From the NCBI RefSeq assembly GCF_016587355.1, contig NZ_BNJF01000003.1, positions 992,001-1,056,000 on the forward strand: a DNA stretch of 64,000 bases, read 5' to 3'. The notes under the pieces were generated by a model that worked only from the letters and a program-made list of their open reading frames with translations, was not told the origin of the DNA and ran no database searches. Positions 1-7,249 of this stretch are shown here, in pieces. The stretch comes from Ktedonospora formicarum. GTDB taxonomy: Bacteria > Chloroflexota > Ktedonobacteria > Ktedonobacterales > Ktedonobacteraceae. The translations under genes were made by a program, and so were the position numbers. Each line of letters opens with the position of its first letter. The stretch's first letter is position 1.

Positions 1-1
1 G

Positions 2-211
2 TTGAGCGTGTGCGGCGCGGTGCCGCGTTCCAGCTTCCAGCCTCTTGCCGGAATATTCCAGAGATTTTGCCCTTGGTCTATGCCCTCGGTCTGCAAAAAC
101 TTTCCCCCCAGCAGCCCCAGCGGCAACCTACCCAAGGCCCGCCAAATCCCGGTAGTAACCCTGGATTTGGCCGAAAGTAAATGGCGCAGGCTAAAGCGCC
201 ATGTCCGCTAA
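2..211 (+). other. Unassigned open frame at window edge
   Basis: A 69-codon open frame begins at the window edge and ends inside the palindromic repeat at 181-202. It has no recognisable domain and an irregular composition rich in Pro, Ser and Arg. It could be the degenerate 3' end of a gene lying to the left, or simply open by chance. I do not assign a function. Confidence 0.15.
181..202. repeat. REP-like palindromic repeat
   Basis: The arms ATGGCGC and GCGCCAT enclose AGGCTAAA. The element has the loop signature (CTAAAG or CTTTAG beside GCGC arms) seen in about ten other intergenic palindromes of this window. Confidence 0.5.
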
Positions 212-219
212 ATGAAAAA

Positions 220-298
220 GGGATGGTGTCGCAGCAGAACAATGCTGCTAAATATAGACACCATCCCACTTGACGTTAGTCGGGTAAGCCAGTTATTA
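220..298 (+). promoter_or_regulatory. Nested hairpin and promoter upstream of marR
   Basis: An 11-bp perfect inverted repeat (GGGATGGTGTC at 220-230, GACACCATCCC at 257-267) encloses a second one (GCAGCA 231-236, TGCTGC 243-248). Directly after it lies a possible promoter, TTGACG at 270-275 with a 17-bp spacer and TTATTA at 293-298. The hairpin could terminate the gene to the left or act as an operator for the MarR gene that follows. The -10 is weak. Confidence 0.4.
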
Positions 299-332
299 TG
301 TGGGCATCCAAGTAATCAAAGGCGGCACAAAC

Positions 333-767
333 GTGGATCTTGAACAGGTTGGGCATCTTATCAGTGGGCAACTGGTGCGGGCAACGAGAGCCCATCATCG
401 CGTGGGTGACTGCATGCTCAGGCAGGTGGGGCTGCACGCAGGTCAGGAGTTGTTGTTACTTACACTTGAGGACAAGGGAGGGATGACCCTCTCGATGCTT
501 GCGCGTAAACATAACCTGGATCTCTCAACGATCAGCAAGGTCGTGCAACGTATGGAGCGAGCCGGATTGGTCGAGCGTTGCCCCGACGCAGAGGACGCTC
601 GCGCCTCACGCGTCCATTTGACCGAACGGGGGCGTGAACTATGTGTACCGGCACGCCAGGTATGGCTCGATACCGAAGCCATGCTCATCAAGGGATTGAG
701 CGAGCCTGAACGACTACTGCTGCATCGCCTGCTCTCGACTGTCGCAGCTAATCTGGAAGAAGGATAG
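333..767 (+). CDS. MarR family transcriptional regulator
   Basis: A one-component winged-helix repressor, about 144 residues. The core reads as a MarR fold: a helical dimerisation N-terminus, the recognition helix region LDLSTISKVVQRMERAGLV, and the wing with the DARASRVHLTERG signature (D-x-R-x-x-x-V-x-L-T-x-x-G). I prefer the GTG at 333 because AAAGGCGG lies 8 bases upstream and the candidate -10 ends at 298; an in-frame GTG at 300 would add 11 residues. The next gene, 123 bp downstream on the same strand, is an FMN reductase, so a role in redox or aromatic-compound sensing is plausible, but the ligand is unknown. Confidence 0.85.
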   Translation: MDLEQVGHLISGQLVRATRAHHRVGDCMLRQVGLHAGQELLLLTLEDKGGMTLSMLARKHNLDLSTISKVVQRMERAGLVERCPDAEDARASRVHLTERGRELCVPARQVWLDTEAMLIKGLSEPERLLLHRLLSTVAANLEEG

Positions 768-890
768 CCCCTTTCTATCTACTAGATGCCTCAGACACAG
801 AAACGTAAAGTTTCTTTTTTTTATGCAAATACTTGGACATGCAACAAAATATAACCTCGGTGGGTCCGGGGTAGTGAGAAGGAGAAGAGT

Positions 891-1445
891 ATGTTGATTG
901 TGGCCTTTACGGGAAGCTTACGCGAGAAGTCATTGAACAAGGGAATCTTACGCGAAGTGCGCGAGATGTTGCCAGAGGGGGTCGAGTTTGAGGTCCTCGC
1001 GCCAGAAGAATTGCCTTACTATAACATGGATCTGGAGGCCAACGAGCCAGAGGCTGTAAGCGCTTTCAAGGCGCGGATACGGCAAGCGGACGGAGCTCTC
1101 ATTGTGACACCAGAGTTTAACGGCGGTATGCCCGGCGTGCTCAAGAATGCTCTCGACTGGGTATCACGTCCCAGAGAGACTTCACCGTTGCGGGGTAAGC
1201 CGACAATCATCACCGGGGCTGGTGCCGGAGGCGGGACCGCGAGTGCTCAGGCTCAATTACGCCTGGCGCTTGGTCGCTTCGGTGTCAATGTGTTGGAACA
1301 GCCTGTGGTGCATATCGTTAAAGCCTGGGAGAAGTTCGACGCCGATGGAAATTTGCAGGATGAGGAGACGCGAGCGAATCTGCGCGCCCTGGTGCTAGCC
1401 CTTATCAAAGCTGTAGAGGAGCAGAGCGCGATAGCTACAGCATAA
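891..1445 (+). CDS. NADPH-dependent FMN reductase
   Basis: A flavodoxin-fold NAD(P)H:FMN/quinone reductase, 184 residues, full length for the family. The N-terminal phosphate-binding loop GSLREKSLNKGIL and the PEFNGGMPGVLKNALDW motif (TPEYN-G-P-G-KNA-DW in relatives) that contacts the flavin are both clear. A strong Shine-Dalgarno GAAGGAGAAG precedes the ATG. It likely supplies reduced flavin or detoxifies quinones in the cytoplasm. The MarR regulator upstream is a natural candidate controller. A hairpin terminator follows at 1461-1489. Confidence 0.9.
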   Translation: MLIVAFTGSLREKSLNKGILREVREMLPEGVEFEVLAPEELPYYNMDLEANEPEAVSAFKARIRQADGALIVTPEFNGGMPGVLKNALDWVSRPRETSPLRGKPTIITGAGAGGGTASAQAQLRLALGRFGVNVLEQPVVHIVKAWEKFDADGNLQDEETRANLRALVLALIKAVEEQSAIATA

Positions 1446-1460
1446 TTATATAAGACAATC

Positions 1461-1489
1461 GGGCGCACTTCCACGTTAGGAGTGTGCCC
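1461..1489 (+). terminator. Hairpin terminator of the FMN reductase gene
   Basis: GGGCGCACTTCC and GGAGTGTGCCC pair around a 6-base loop, 15 bp after the stop codon. There is no strong T-run. Confidence 0.55.
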
Positions 1490-1595
1490 AACCAGGAAAA
1501 AGCTTTATCAGGTATTTGTAGGAATTCAATATTTACCATTATCTTATAACTGAGTATAATATGATGCATAATAAATATTTATTGAGAGGTACTCT

Positions 1596-2354
1596 ATGTT
1601 TGTCGCCAATCCTGCACGTGCGATTAAAGGGACCATCAACGGCATAATTACTGCATTTGTAAGCGGACCTCGGAGGGTGTTCCTGTATGCTGCTCTCTGG
1701 GTTCTCATGGGAGCCTCTTGTGGCTTAATCGGTCTAGGGAATACATTAGGATTTTTCAATGTAGTTACTGGCTTCTTCTTCATCGTAGCCGGGCTTTTAC
1801 TGGTTCTGGCGGTGGTCAAGTATATTTTGTGGAGAAGAAATGGCTTGCGGGAAACGCTGCCTGATGGAACGGTCCTGGTGGCGATAGCGCACAATGATGC
1901 ACAGCCAGGAAGTTCTTATGCTCCCCCAGGAAGTAGAAACTCATATGTCCTACCTATCGCGCCAGTCGCTACCGCCAGCGAGCCTGTCACGTTACTCTGT
2001 CCAACTTGCCAGAAAGAACTCAATTTTCAGGTAGCTAGCCTACAAGCGCGTAAGAGCAGGCGTCTCAATTTGCTCCTGATCGCGCTGATTACCTTCCTTA
2101 TCGGGCTGGCAATTAATGTCTTTTTTAGCCCTCTCTTCCCTCTCGCGAGCCAGGGCTGGGTATTTTGGGTTCGTCTGGTTGGCTATGTCTTCCTTTTTAT
2201 TTGTGGCATCTATATCTCAGGCTTTTTTCAGTACACTGGTGTAAGCGCTGGAAAGCTCCCTCTATATCATTACATGCAACCTGTTCTCTCCGCTAACCTG
2301 GAGGCATATCGCGAACAGCAAAAAGCGAACGCATATGGACAGAGCCAGTTCTAG
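1596..2354 (+). CDS. Multi-pass membrane protein with CxxC motif
   Basis: Unrecognised 252-residue membrane protein. Two hydrophobic segments lie near residues 25-70, followed by a polar loop containing a single CPTC pair (about residue 130), then two more membrane segments near 155-210 and a hydrophilic C-terminus. The lone CPTC could be half of a zinc knuckle. GAGAGG precedes the ATG and a TATAAT lies about 40 bp upstream near 1555, so it probably has its own promoter. No operon partner is apparent. Confidence 0.6.
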   Translation: MFVANPARAIKGTINGIITAFVSGPRRVFLYAALWVLMGASCGLIGLGNTLGFFNVVTGFFFIVAGLLLVLAVVKYILWRRNGLRETLPDGTVLVAIAHNDAQPGSSYAPPGSRNSYVLPIAPVATASEPVTLLCPTCQKELNFQVASLQARKSRRLNLLLIALITFLIGLAINVFFSPLFPLASQGWVFWVRLVGYVFLFICGIYISGFFQYTGVSAGKLPLYHYMQPVLSANLEAYREQQKANAYGQSQF

Positions 2355-2450
2355 CATGTAGCGCGTACAACACATTGTTCGAGGTCAGACTTATTGGTCC
2401 TTATAGGAGGACCACGGACAATGCCTGTTAAGATAAGGCCAGTATTATGC

Positions 2451-2553
2451 TATAATAATATGGTCTAAAAAGAACTGGAATCCTCTGTTGGTGTGGTTGC
2501 GCGAGGCGGCCTTTTCGCCTCTCGTTGCATCTCATGCAAGAGAATTTCCAGTT
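2451..2553 (+). promoter_or_regulatory. Promoter plus three-way-junction leader
   Basis: TATAAT at 2451-2456 (with TTAAGA 17 bp upstream) would start transcription just before a well-formed fold. An outer stem AACTGGAA (2473-2480) pairs with TTCCAGTT (2546-2553). Inside it are a GAGGCG/CGCCTC hairpin (2503-2521) and a TTGCAT/ATGCAA hairpin (2525-2539). All arms are perfect. It precedes the orphan gene at 2582 by 28 nt and matches no riboswitch class I know. Confidence 0.6.
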
Positions 2554-2581
2554 ATCAACAGTCTCGTAGAGAGGAACTGCC

Positions 2582-3058
2582 ATGCCGGCAGATTTCCCCA
2601 GGGAAGAGTTCCCGCTGAGCTGGTCTCAGGAGAAGATTGACCGCATCAAGGCTGCCCATGAGGCGGCTGCGGTTCTGCTCGCACAGGGGTTGCTCCAGGG
2701 GCTGGTGGAGCTCACGCTCCCGGACCCGTACCAGAAACCCAAGGAGCTTTCCAAAGTGGGGCACAAGGCCGTCTCTGTTCTGCGCGAGAAGGATCTACTG
2801 CTGGGCCTGGAGTGCCTCCTGCACGAGGAACGGCTGTATGCCCCGCGCCACCTGATTGACTCGGGGCGCGCCTTCGGGCTCTGGCTGACTGGCTTCGTCG
2901 AGGTGCAGAAGGGGTCACACCAGATCGAGCTGATGAAGGACGTCGTCCCTCCGGGACTCATGGGTATAGGGGTGGGTTTCAACCTCGTCAAACCTGGAGA
3001 GAAGCCCACCGCCTTCGCCCTGGCGGCGGGAGGCTACGGGCTGGTGCCCAAAGCATGA
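2582..3058 (+). CDS. Orphan GC-rich gene, unknown function
   Basis: A 158-residue soluble protein that I do not recognise. It starts at ATG after AGAGAGGAACTGCC. The N-terminal half is predicted helical (a leucine-rich segment near residues 30-95); the C-terminal 60 residues are richer in Gly and Val. Codon third positions are strongly G/C, more so than in neighbouring genes. It is monocistronic, with its own promoter, a folded leader (2473-2553) and a terminator (3083-3124). That layout recurs for the orphan genes at 21089, 22361, 41582, 42942 and 45750. Confidence 0.65.
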   Translation: MPADFPREEFPLSWSQEKIDRIKAAHEAAAVLLAQGLLQGLVELTLPDPYQKPKELSKVGHKAVSVLREKDLLLGLECLLHEERLYAPRHLIDSGRAFGLWLTGFVEVQKGSHQIELMKDVVPPGLMGIGVGFNLVKPGEKPTAFALAAGGYGLVPKA

Positions 3059-3082
3059 CGTTCCTGGCTGTTGCGCACAGGG

Positions 3083-3124
3083 GAGGTTGGTCGCTCTGCC
3101 TACACGGCAGGCCGCGACCAACCT
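3083..3124 (+). terminator. Strong hairpin terminator
   Basis: GAGGTTGGTCGC (3083-3094) pairs perfectly with GCGACCAACCTC (3113-3124), followed by TTCTCC. It ends the transcription unit of the orphan gene at 2582. Confidence 0.7.
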
Positions 3125-3210
3125 CTTCTCCGTTCATTCCCAAATGACTATTAGTACAGGTGGGTCTTAATCCATAGGTAGACGCATGTATCTAGTTCTG
3201 CCAGAACGGA

Positions 3211-3238
3211 AGCGCAGCGCTTTAGACTGCGCCGTGCT
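3211..3238. repeat. REP-like palindrome overlapping the merR stop
   Basis: GCGCAG (3212-3217) and CTGCGC (3227-3232) flank the CTTTAG-type core. The element supplies the stop codon of the MerR gene (3222-3224, minus strand), so this repeat sits partly in coding sequence. Confidence 0.5.
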
Positions 3239-3677
3239 CTCCTGCGCTACCCCCTCCCACAATACCGTACTCACCATGCTCAACATCTGCCATGCGGCGC
3301 TCGTAGAGGTCTATTTTGGCGCGGATGGCGGTAGAATAGCGCTCAGTTTCCCTCAGATGTTCCTCAATGCGATCCTGATGTTGCTTGAGCAGAGCCATAC
3401 GTTCGGGCATGGTCTGTTCCCCCTGATGGAGAAGCATGGTATAGCGCTTGATGTCGCGTATAGGCATGCCTGTGGCACGCAGGCACTTAATAAAGTGAAT
3501 CCAATTGACATGCTCCTGGGTATACAGGCGATAACCATTGGCATCGTCGCGCCCAACCTGAATTTGCATCAAGCCCGCGCGCTCATAATAGCGCAGAGTG
3601 TGAGGAGTTAGCCCGGTTAACTCCGCCATCTGCTGGATCGTTAAACCACCCTCTATATTCTGCGGCTTTTCTAGCAT
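3222..3677 (-). CDS. MerR family transcriptional regulator
   Basis: About 151 residues. The N-terminal MerR winged helix is clear: LTIQQMAELTGLTPHTLRYY, followed by the wing with NGYRLYT and the helix ending in the GMPIRDIKRY signature. A long coiled-coil dimerisation helix follows. There is no conserved Cys pair, so a metal sensor is unlikely; the family match is to AdhR/YhdM-like regulators of aldehyde or electrophile stress. The start at 3677 has GAGAAAGG upstream; an in-frame start at 3713 has none. Its own promoter carries a perfect MerR operator with a 19-bp spacer (3742-3772), and the same operator precedes the LLM oxidoreductase at 6276. Confidence 0.9.
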   Translation of the reverse strand: MLEKPQNIEGGLTIQQMAELTGLTPHTLRYYERAGLMQIQVGRDDANGYRLYTQEHVNWIHFIKCLRATGMPIRDIKRYTMLLHQGEQTMPERMALLKQHQDRIEEHLRETERYSTAIRAKIDLYERRMADVEHGEYGIVGGGSAGEHGAV

Positions 3678-3741
3678 AATACCTTTCTCCCGTTTAACTA
3701 TCGCTGAGAGCAATGGCTAAGGCGTCACTTTCCTATGCACT

Positions 3742-3772
3742 ATCATATAGCTTAGAGTGCGCTCTAAGTCAA
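3742..3772 (-). promoter_or_regulatory. MerR-type promoter and operator (autoregulation)
   Basis: On the minus strand, TTGACT (3767-3772) and TATGAT (3742-3747) are separated by exactly 19 bp, the over-long spacer typical of MerR-activated promoters. The dyad CTTAGAGTGCGCTCTAAG (3751-3768) fills the spacer. Confidence 0.85.
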
Positions 3773-3791
3773 GGTACTTATAATAGGCACG

Positions 3792-4781
3792 CTACTCCAG
3801 GTGGGAAACGTTGGCGGTCTTCTCCTCGATATTTGCTCGCGCCGCTTTGTGCTTCGCTTGGGGCATGCCGTAGGTTGCGGGAATCTCCCCGTCCGGAATA
3901 GGCTGAGCAAAACGCCAATGCCTCATCCACAACGTCAGTGGGATCAAGAGCAGCAAGACAATGAGCGAGGTCCATTGGGCTTGCTTGAGCCCCCAATCCA
4001 GCGTAAAAAGAGGCACGATGGCATTCGCACGGGCAAAGAAGGCCAGAAACTGGGTAATGGCATAGCCACCCAGATAGATGAGCAAACGCGTACCGGGGCG
4101 GCGATACCATCGGGCCAGCAGCAGAAGTATTCCAATCAGGAGAAGGTTGAACAGGATCTCGTAAGCGGCAGCCGGTTGTACCGGGACATGGCAGGTGCCT
4201 GCTTCCAGATTCTGACACGCCCAACTGGCTGGATTATCATACACCGTAGACCAGGGAAACGTGCTGGGATAGCCAATGATATCGCCATTAATGAGATTAC
4301 CGATTCGCGCGAATGGCTGGGCGCACGCGGCAAAGAGAGCGCCTGCATCAAGCACCACCAGGGGATTTAGCCGCTCTTTCAGGGCTCGCCAGAACAGCAC
4401 CGGCACGATCAGAAAAACCGCACCGTAAAACGCCATGCCGCCTTCCCAGGTTGCCAGGATACGCTGGGGTTTCAGAAGGTAATCCTGCACCAGATTGGGC
4501 TGCTGGATGACAAAATAGAGACGCCCGCCAACAATACCAGCCACGATGCACCACCAGAGCATCCGATAGATCTTTTCTTCTTTGAGGCCCTGGCGCTCGG
4601 TATACTTGCGAATCAACCAGAGGCCCATCACAATGGCGACAACATACATCAGCCCATACCAACGCACAGCCAGCGGACCCACGGAGAAGAGGACCGGGTT
4701 AATATTCAGATGGATGTATGGATCGATTTGAATCCATCCCCAATTGATGAGAAACGCAAGAGGAATTGAGATACGTTCCAT
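3792..4781 (-). CDS. lgt: Prolipoprotein diacylglyceryl transferase
   Basis: Transfers diacylglycerol from phosphatidylglycerol to the lipobox cysteine of prolipoproteins in the cytoplasmic membrane. 329 residues with about seven membrane segments. The Lgt signature ARIGNLINGDIIG is intact, as are the upstream GGRLYFV arginine region and the EGGMAFYGA segment. The C-terminal tail is a hydrophilic Lys/Glu-rich extension. It follows the PadR/membrane-protein pair with a 55-nt gap, so the three are probably co-transcribed from the PadR promoter. Confidence 0.95.
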   Translation of the reverse strand: MERISIPLAFLINWGWIQIDPYIHLNINPVLFSVGPLAVRWYGLMYVVAIVMGLWLIRKYTERQGLKEEKIYRMLWWCIVAGIVGGRLYFVIQQPNLVQDYLLKPQRILATWEGGMAFYGAVFLIVPVLFWRALKERLNPLVVLDAGALFAACAQPFARIGNLINGDIIGYPSTFPWSTVYDNPASWACQNLEAGTCHVPVQPAAAYEILFNLLLIGILLLLARWYRRPGTRLLIYLGGYAITQFLAFFARANAIVPLFTLDWGLKQAQWTSLIVLLLLIPLTLWMRHWRFAQPIPDGEIPATYGMPQAKHKAARANIEEKTANVSHLE

Positions 4782-4836
4782 CGTTCACACTCTTTCGCCA
4801 GGGGAACACCGCTCTTCGGCTTCCCCTCAATTTCAG

Positions 4837-5592
4837 TCAAAGCATCTTGCATGCAAACTCACAGGCGTTGAAGAAGACCATGCTGCTCACACCCAGAAAC
4901 AGGTCAAACAGGACAACACTGCTTGCCAATGTCAGCATAAAGCGCCACAACGTCCCCCGACGACCAGAGGACATTCGCTCATGGGAGGCTCGCCGCCAGC
5001 ACTCCAGGGAAGCCAGCCCCACCGCCAGGGTGACGAACAAGAACGTCAACGGCCAGTTCCAGGATAGCAGAGTCGTGCTCCAGTTCACCCGCACCCCCAC
5101 CAAACGAGCAACCAGCGCCACCAGGACGAAAACGGCAGCCAACAGCATGCTCCGTTGCGCCCTGGTTCTCATGCGCACCGCGAGGAATCCTGCCAGCGGA
5201 AGCAAGAGTGCCGCCAACCCACTGCCTCCAAGCACAAAAGCGCTGAAGAGGGTCAAGGTAAAGGAAGAGGTGTGGGCAAACAGGGGCTCCACAATGGCTG
5301 TGGTGCTGATGATACTCAAGGCATAGACCAGTCCAGGCAAGAGTAGAATTCCTCCTCGCAAGGCATGGGGATGCATTTCTCTGGCCCAGGCTTCGGCAAA
5401 GGCGGCAGGATTGGGACCAACAACAATTTCCAGAGATTTTCCATCCATCGCTGCCTGGAAAAGGTGGTGCTCTAATTCCAGTCGCATCTCATTGCTGTGC
5501 TCCTGGGCAATCCCTCGCAGCTCCCAGTACCTCCCACATGCCTCACCGAGGTCGGAGATCTGGCTGCGGATGGGCTGATCGAGGATCAACAT
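4837..5592 (-). CDS. Membrane protein paired with PadR regulator
   Basis: 251 residues. A soluble helical N-terminus of about 85 residues resembles the HAAS/DUF1700-type domain often found next to PadR genes. Four to five membrane segments follow and end at the C-terminus. AAAGGAG lies 10 bases before the ATG. The start overlaps the 3' end of the PadR gene by 50 nt, so the two are translationally coupled. In such pairs the membrane protein is often itself part of a PadR-controlled envelope or transport unit; the exact function is unknown. Confidence 0.7.
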   Translation of the reverse strand: MLILDQPIRSQISDLGEACGRYWELRGIAQEHSNEMRLELEHHLFQAAMDGKSLEIVVGPNPAAFAEAWAREMHPHALRGGILLLPGLVYALSIISTTAIVEPLFAHTSSFTLTLFSAFVLGGSGLAALLLPLAGFLAVRMRTRAQRSMLLAAVFVLVALVARLVGVRVNWSTTLLSWNWPLTFLFVTLAVGLASLECWRRASHERMSSGRRGTLWRFMLTLASSVVLFDLFLGVSSMVFFNACEFACKML

Positions 5593-5911
5593 CAGCGTGT
5601 GCTCCTTTCAAAATCTGTGAAACGGCCTGGGCAAAGCTGTCCCACTCAGCCTGCCACTCAGCCAGTTGTTCGGCTCCTTTGGGGAGAAGACGATAATATT
5701 TGCGCGGAGGGCCATCCGTTGAGGGGACAAGATATCCTTCCAGGTAGCCACGCTGTTGCAGACGGCTGAGAAGAGGATAAATACTGCCTTCACTCACCAG
5801 CGAGAGCCCTTGCTGGGCCAGGCGTTGGACCATCTCGTAGCCATAACAGGGCCTCTGAGCAATGGTGGCTAGCAGACACATATCCAACGTGCCCTTGAGC
5901 AATTGGGTCAA
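5543..5911 (-). CDS. PadR family transcriptional regulator
   Basis: About 122 residues from the TTG at 5911, which has GGAGG 5 bases upstream. The protein then begins TQLLKGTLDMCLLATIAQ, the canonical PadR N-terminus. The winged helix includes YGYEMVQRL, SEGSIYPLLSRLQQRGYL and the wing PPRKYYRLLPKG. The open frame extends further upstream to an ATG at 5980, but that would run through the promoter -10 and the operator, so I reject it. The next gene overlaps its end and encodes a membrane protein, then lgt. Confidence 0.88.
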   Translation of the reverse strand: MTQLLKGTLDMCLLATIAQRPCYGYEMVQRLAQQGLSLVSEGSIYPLLSRLQQRGYLEGYLVPSTDGPPRKYYRLLPKGAEQLAEWQAEWDSFAQAVSQILKGAHADVDPRSAHPQPDLRPR

Positions 5912-5930
5912 GTGTGCCTCCACGAAGGTC

Positions 5931-6011
5931 TTCCTTTCACTATCTTGCAGTACATTATACTGAAGCGAAGTATAGCACATCGTATCTTGTGCTGCAAGAT
6001 AGTGAAAGGAA
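5931..6011 (-). promoter_or_regulatory. PadR promoter with 20-bp perfect inverted repeat
   Basis: TTCCTTTCACTATCTTGCAG (5931-5950) is repeated exactly in inverted orientation at 5992-6011. Between the arms lies a second dyad, TATACT (5956-5961) and AGTATA (5969-5974), which contains the minus-strand -10 TATAAT (5954-5959). This looks like an autoregulatory PadR operator, with two distant half-sites bracketing the core promoter. Confidence 0.75.
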
Positions 6012-6166
6012 CAACTGCCGTCGCGACCGTGATTACTTAGCCGACACTCAAGAGATGTGAGGCTGTGAATTAAATTTCTAAGGGAGTGGTGATTTGGAGT
6101 TTTCTGGCATACTGAACCTCTATGAGACAATTTGTATGGAATTTCTCAAATTGGCTATCATCCCTA

Positions 6167-6197
6167 TTGACTTTGAGCGCACTCTAAGGTGTAGACT
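6167..6197 (+). promoter_or_regulatory. MerR-type promoter of the LLM oxidoreductase
   Basis: TTGACT (6167-6172), a 19-bp spacer and TAGACT (6192-6197). The spacer region matches the merR autoregulatory operator, except one base in the 18-bp dyad (CTTTGAG instead of CTTAGAG). Confidence 0.85.
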
Positions 6198-6275
6198 GCT
6201 GCCTATGAGTGAAGAACGACAGGTCCAAAACCTGCCGGTGTCCTACAAACTACTAATTAGGAGAGGCATACTTTC

Positions 6276-7181
6276 ATGAAATTAGGATTACAGGTTCCGG
6301 TTTTTACATTTCCGCAAGGTCAGGAACACCTGGGCGACACGTTTGGCCTCATCGCTGAAAGGGCCGAGCAGGTTGGACTGTATAGTTTTTGGGTGATGGA
6401 CCATTTTTTCCAGATCGCGGTCTTTGGTCCGCCTGAGCAGGAGATGCTTGAAGGATGGAGCGCTCTAGCATTTGCGGCTGGTCGCACAAAGCAGATCAAA
6501 CTTGGTACGATGGTCACTGGCATCACATATCGTCATCCTGGTTTGCTGGTAAAGACCGCGACCACGCTGGATGTTCTGTCGAAGGGTCGAGCATACTTCG
6601 GGGTTGGCGCGGCCTGGAACGAGGAAGAGCATCAAGGGTTGGGTGTCCCTTTCCCACCTCTGAAGGAGCGTTTTGAGCGCCTGGAGGAGACATTGCAGAT
6701 CGCGCATCAAATGTGGGCGGGGGACGAGACTCCATTTGAGGGCAAGCATTATCAACTTCAACGGCCCCTCAACTCGCCCCAGTCTGTGCAAAAGTCACAC
6801 CCCCCGATCCTGATTGGCGGCGCGGGCGAGAAGAAAACTCTGCGCCTGGTTGCGAAGTATGGCGATGCCTGTAACTTCACGTTGCGCCTCGGCGCGGACG
6901 TTGTGGCTCACAAGCTAAACGTTCTTCGTGAGCACTGCGCTACTGAGGGTCGCCCCTATGAAGCCATTGAGAAGACGACCATCGATTCTTTCGCCCTGAC
7001 TCGCGATGGCAGAAATGGCACGGTAAGCCCAGCGCAGGCCATTGAGAAGTTCGCGGCCCTGGCGGAAATGGGAATCGATCACGCCCTATTCAGTCTTCAG
7101 AATATCGCTGATTCTGAGCCATTTGAAGTCCTCAATAACATCGTGCCGGTGGTGGATAAGATCCCCGTCGCTGGTCGTTAA
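6276..7181 (+). CDS. LLM class F420-dependent oxidoreductase
   Basis: A TIM-barrel luciferase-like oxidoreductase, 301 residues, full length. Recognisable blocks are the N-terminal GLQVPVF strand, WVMDHFFQ, the KLGTMVTGITYRHPGLLVK segment that binds the deazaflavin, AAWNEEEHQGLGVPFP and ILIGGAGEKKTLRLVAKYGDACN. These are typical of F420-dependent rather than FMN-dependent members; the substrate is unknown. The start follows AGGAGAGG. Its promoter is a MerR-type 19-bp-spacer promoter matching that of the merR gene at 3222, so electrophile- or carbonyl-induced expression is likely. Confidence 0.9.
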   Translation: MKLGLQVPVFTFPQGQEHLGDTFGLIAERAEQVGLYSFWVMDHFFQIAVFGPPEQEMLEGWSALAFAAGRTKQIKLGTMVTGITYRHPGLLVKTATTLDVLSKGRAYFGVGAAWNEEEHQGLGVPFPPLKERFERLEETLQIAHQMWAGDETPFEGKHYQLQRPLNSPQSVQKSHPPILIGGAGEKKTLRLVAKYGDACNFTLRLGADVVAHKLNVLREHCATEGRPYEAIEKTTIDSFALTRDGRNGTVSPAQAIEKFAALAEMGIDHALFSLQNIADSEPFEVLNNIVPVVDKIPVAGR

Positions 7182-7205
7182 GCCTTATCTCAAGGATTGC
7201 TCCAG

Positions 7206-7241
7206 GCCCCACACTATCGAACGGCACCGATAATGTGGGGC
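7206..7241. terminator. Bidirectional hairpin terminator
   Basis: GCCCCACACTATCG (7206-7219) pairs with CGATAATGTGGGGC (7228-7241) with one mismatch. It separates the convergent LLM oxidoreductase and kinase genes. Confidence 0.7.
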
Positions 7242-7249
7242 TTGCCCGC

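Noticed and set aside
5912..6130. Longer PadR starts
   Set aside because: They would translate through the -10 and operator of its own promoter.
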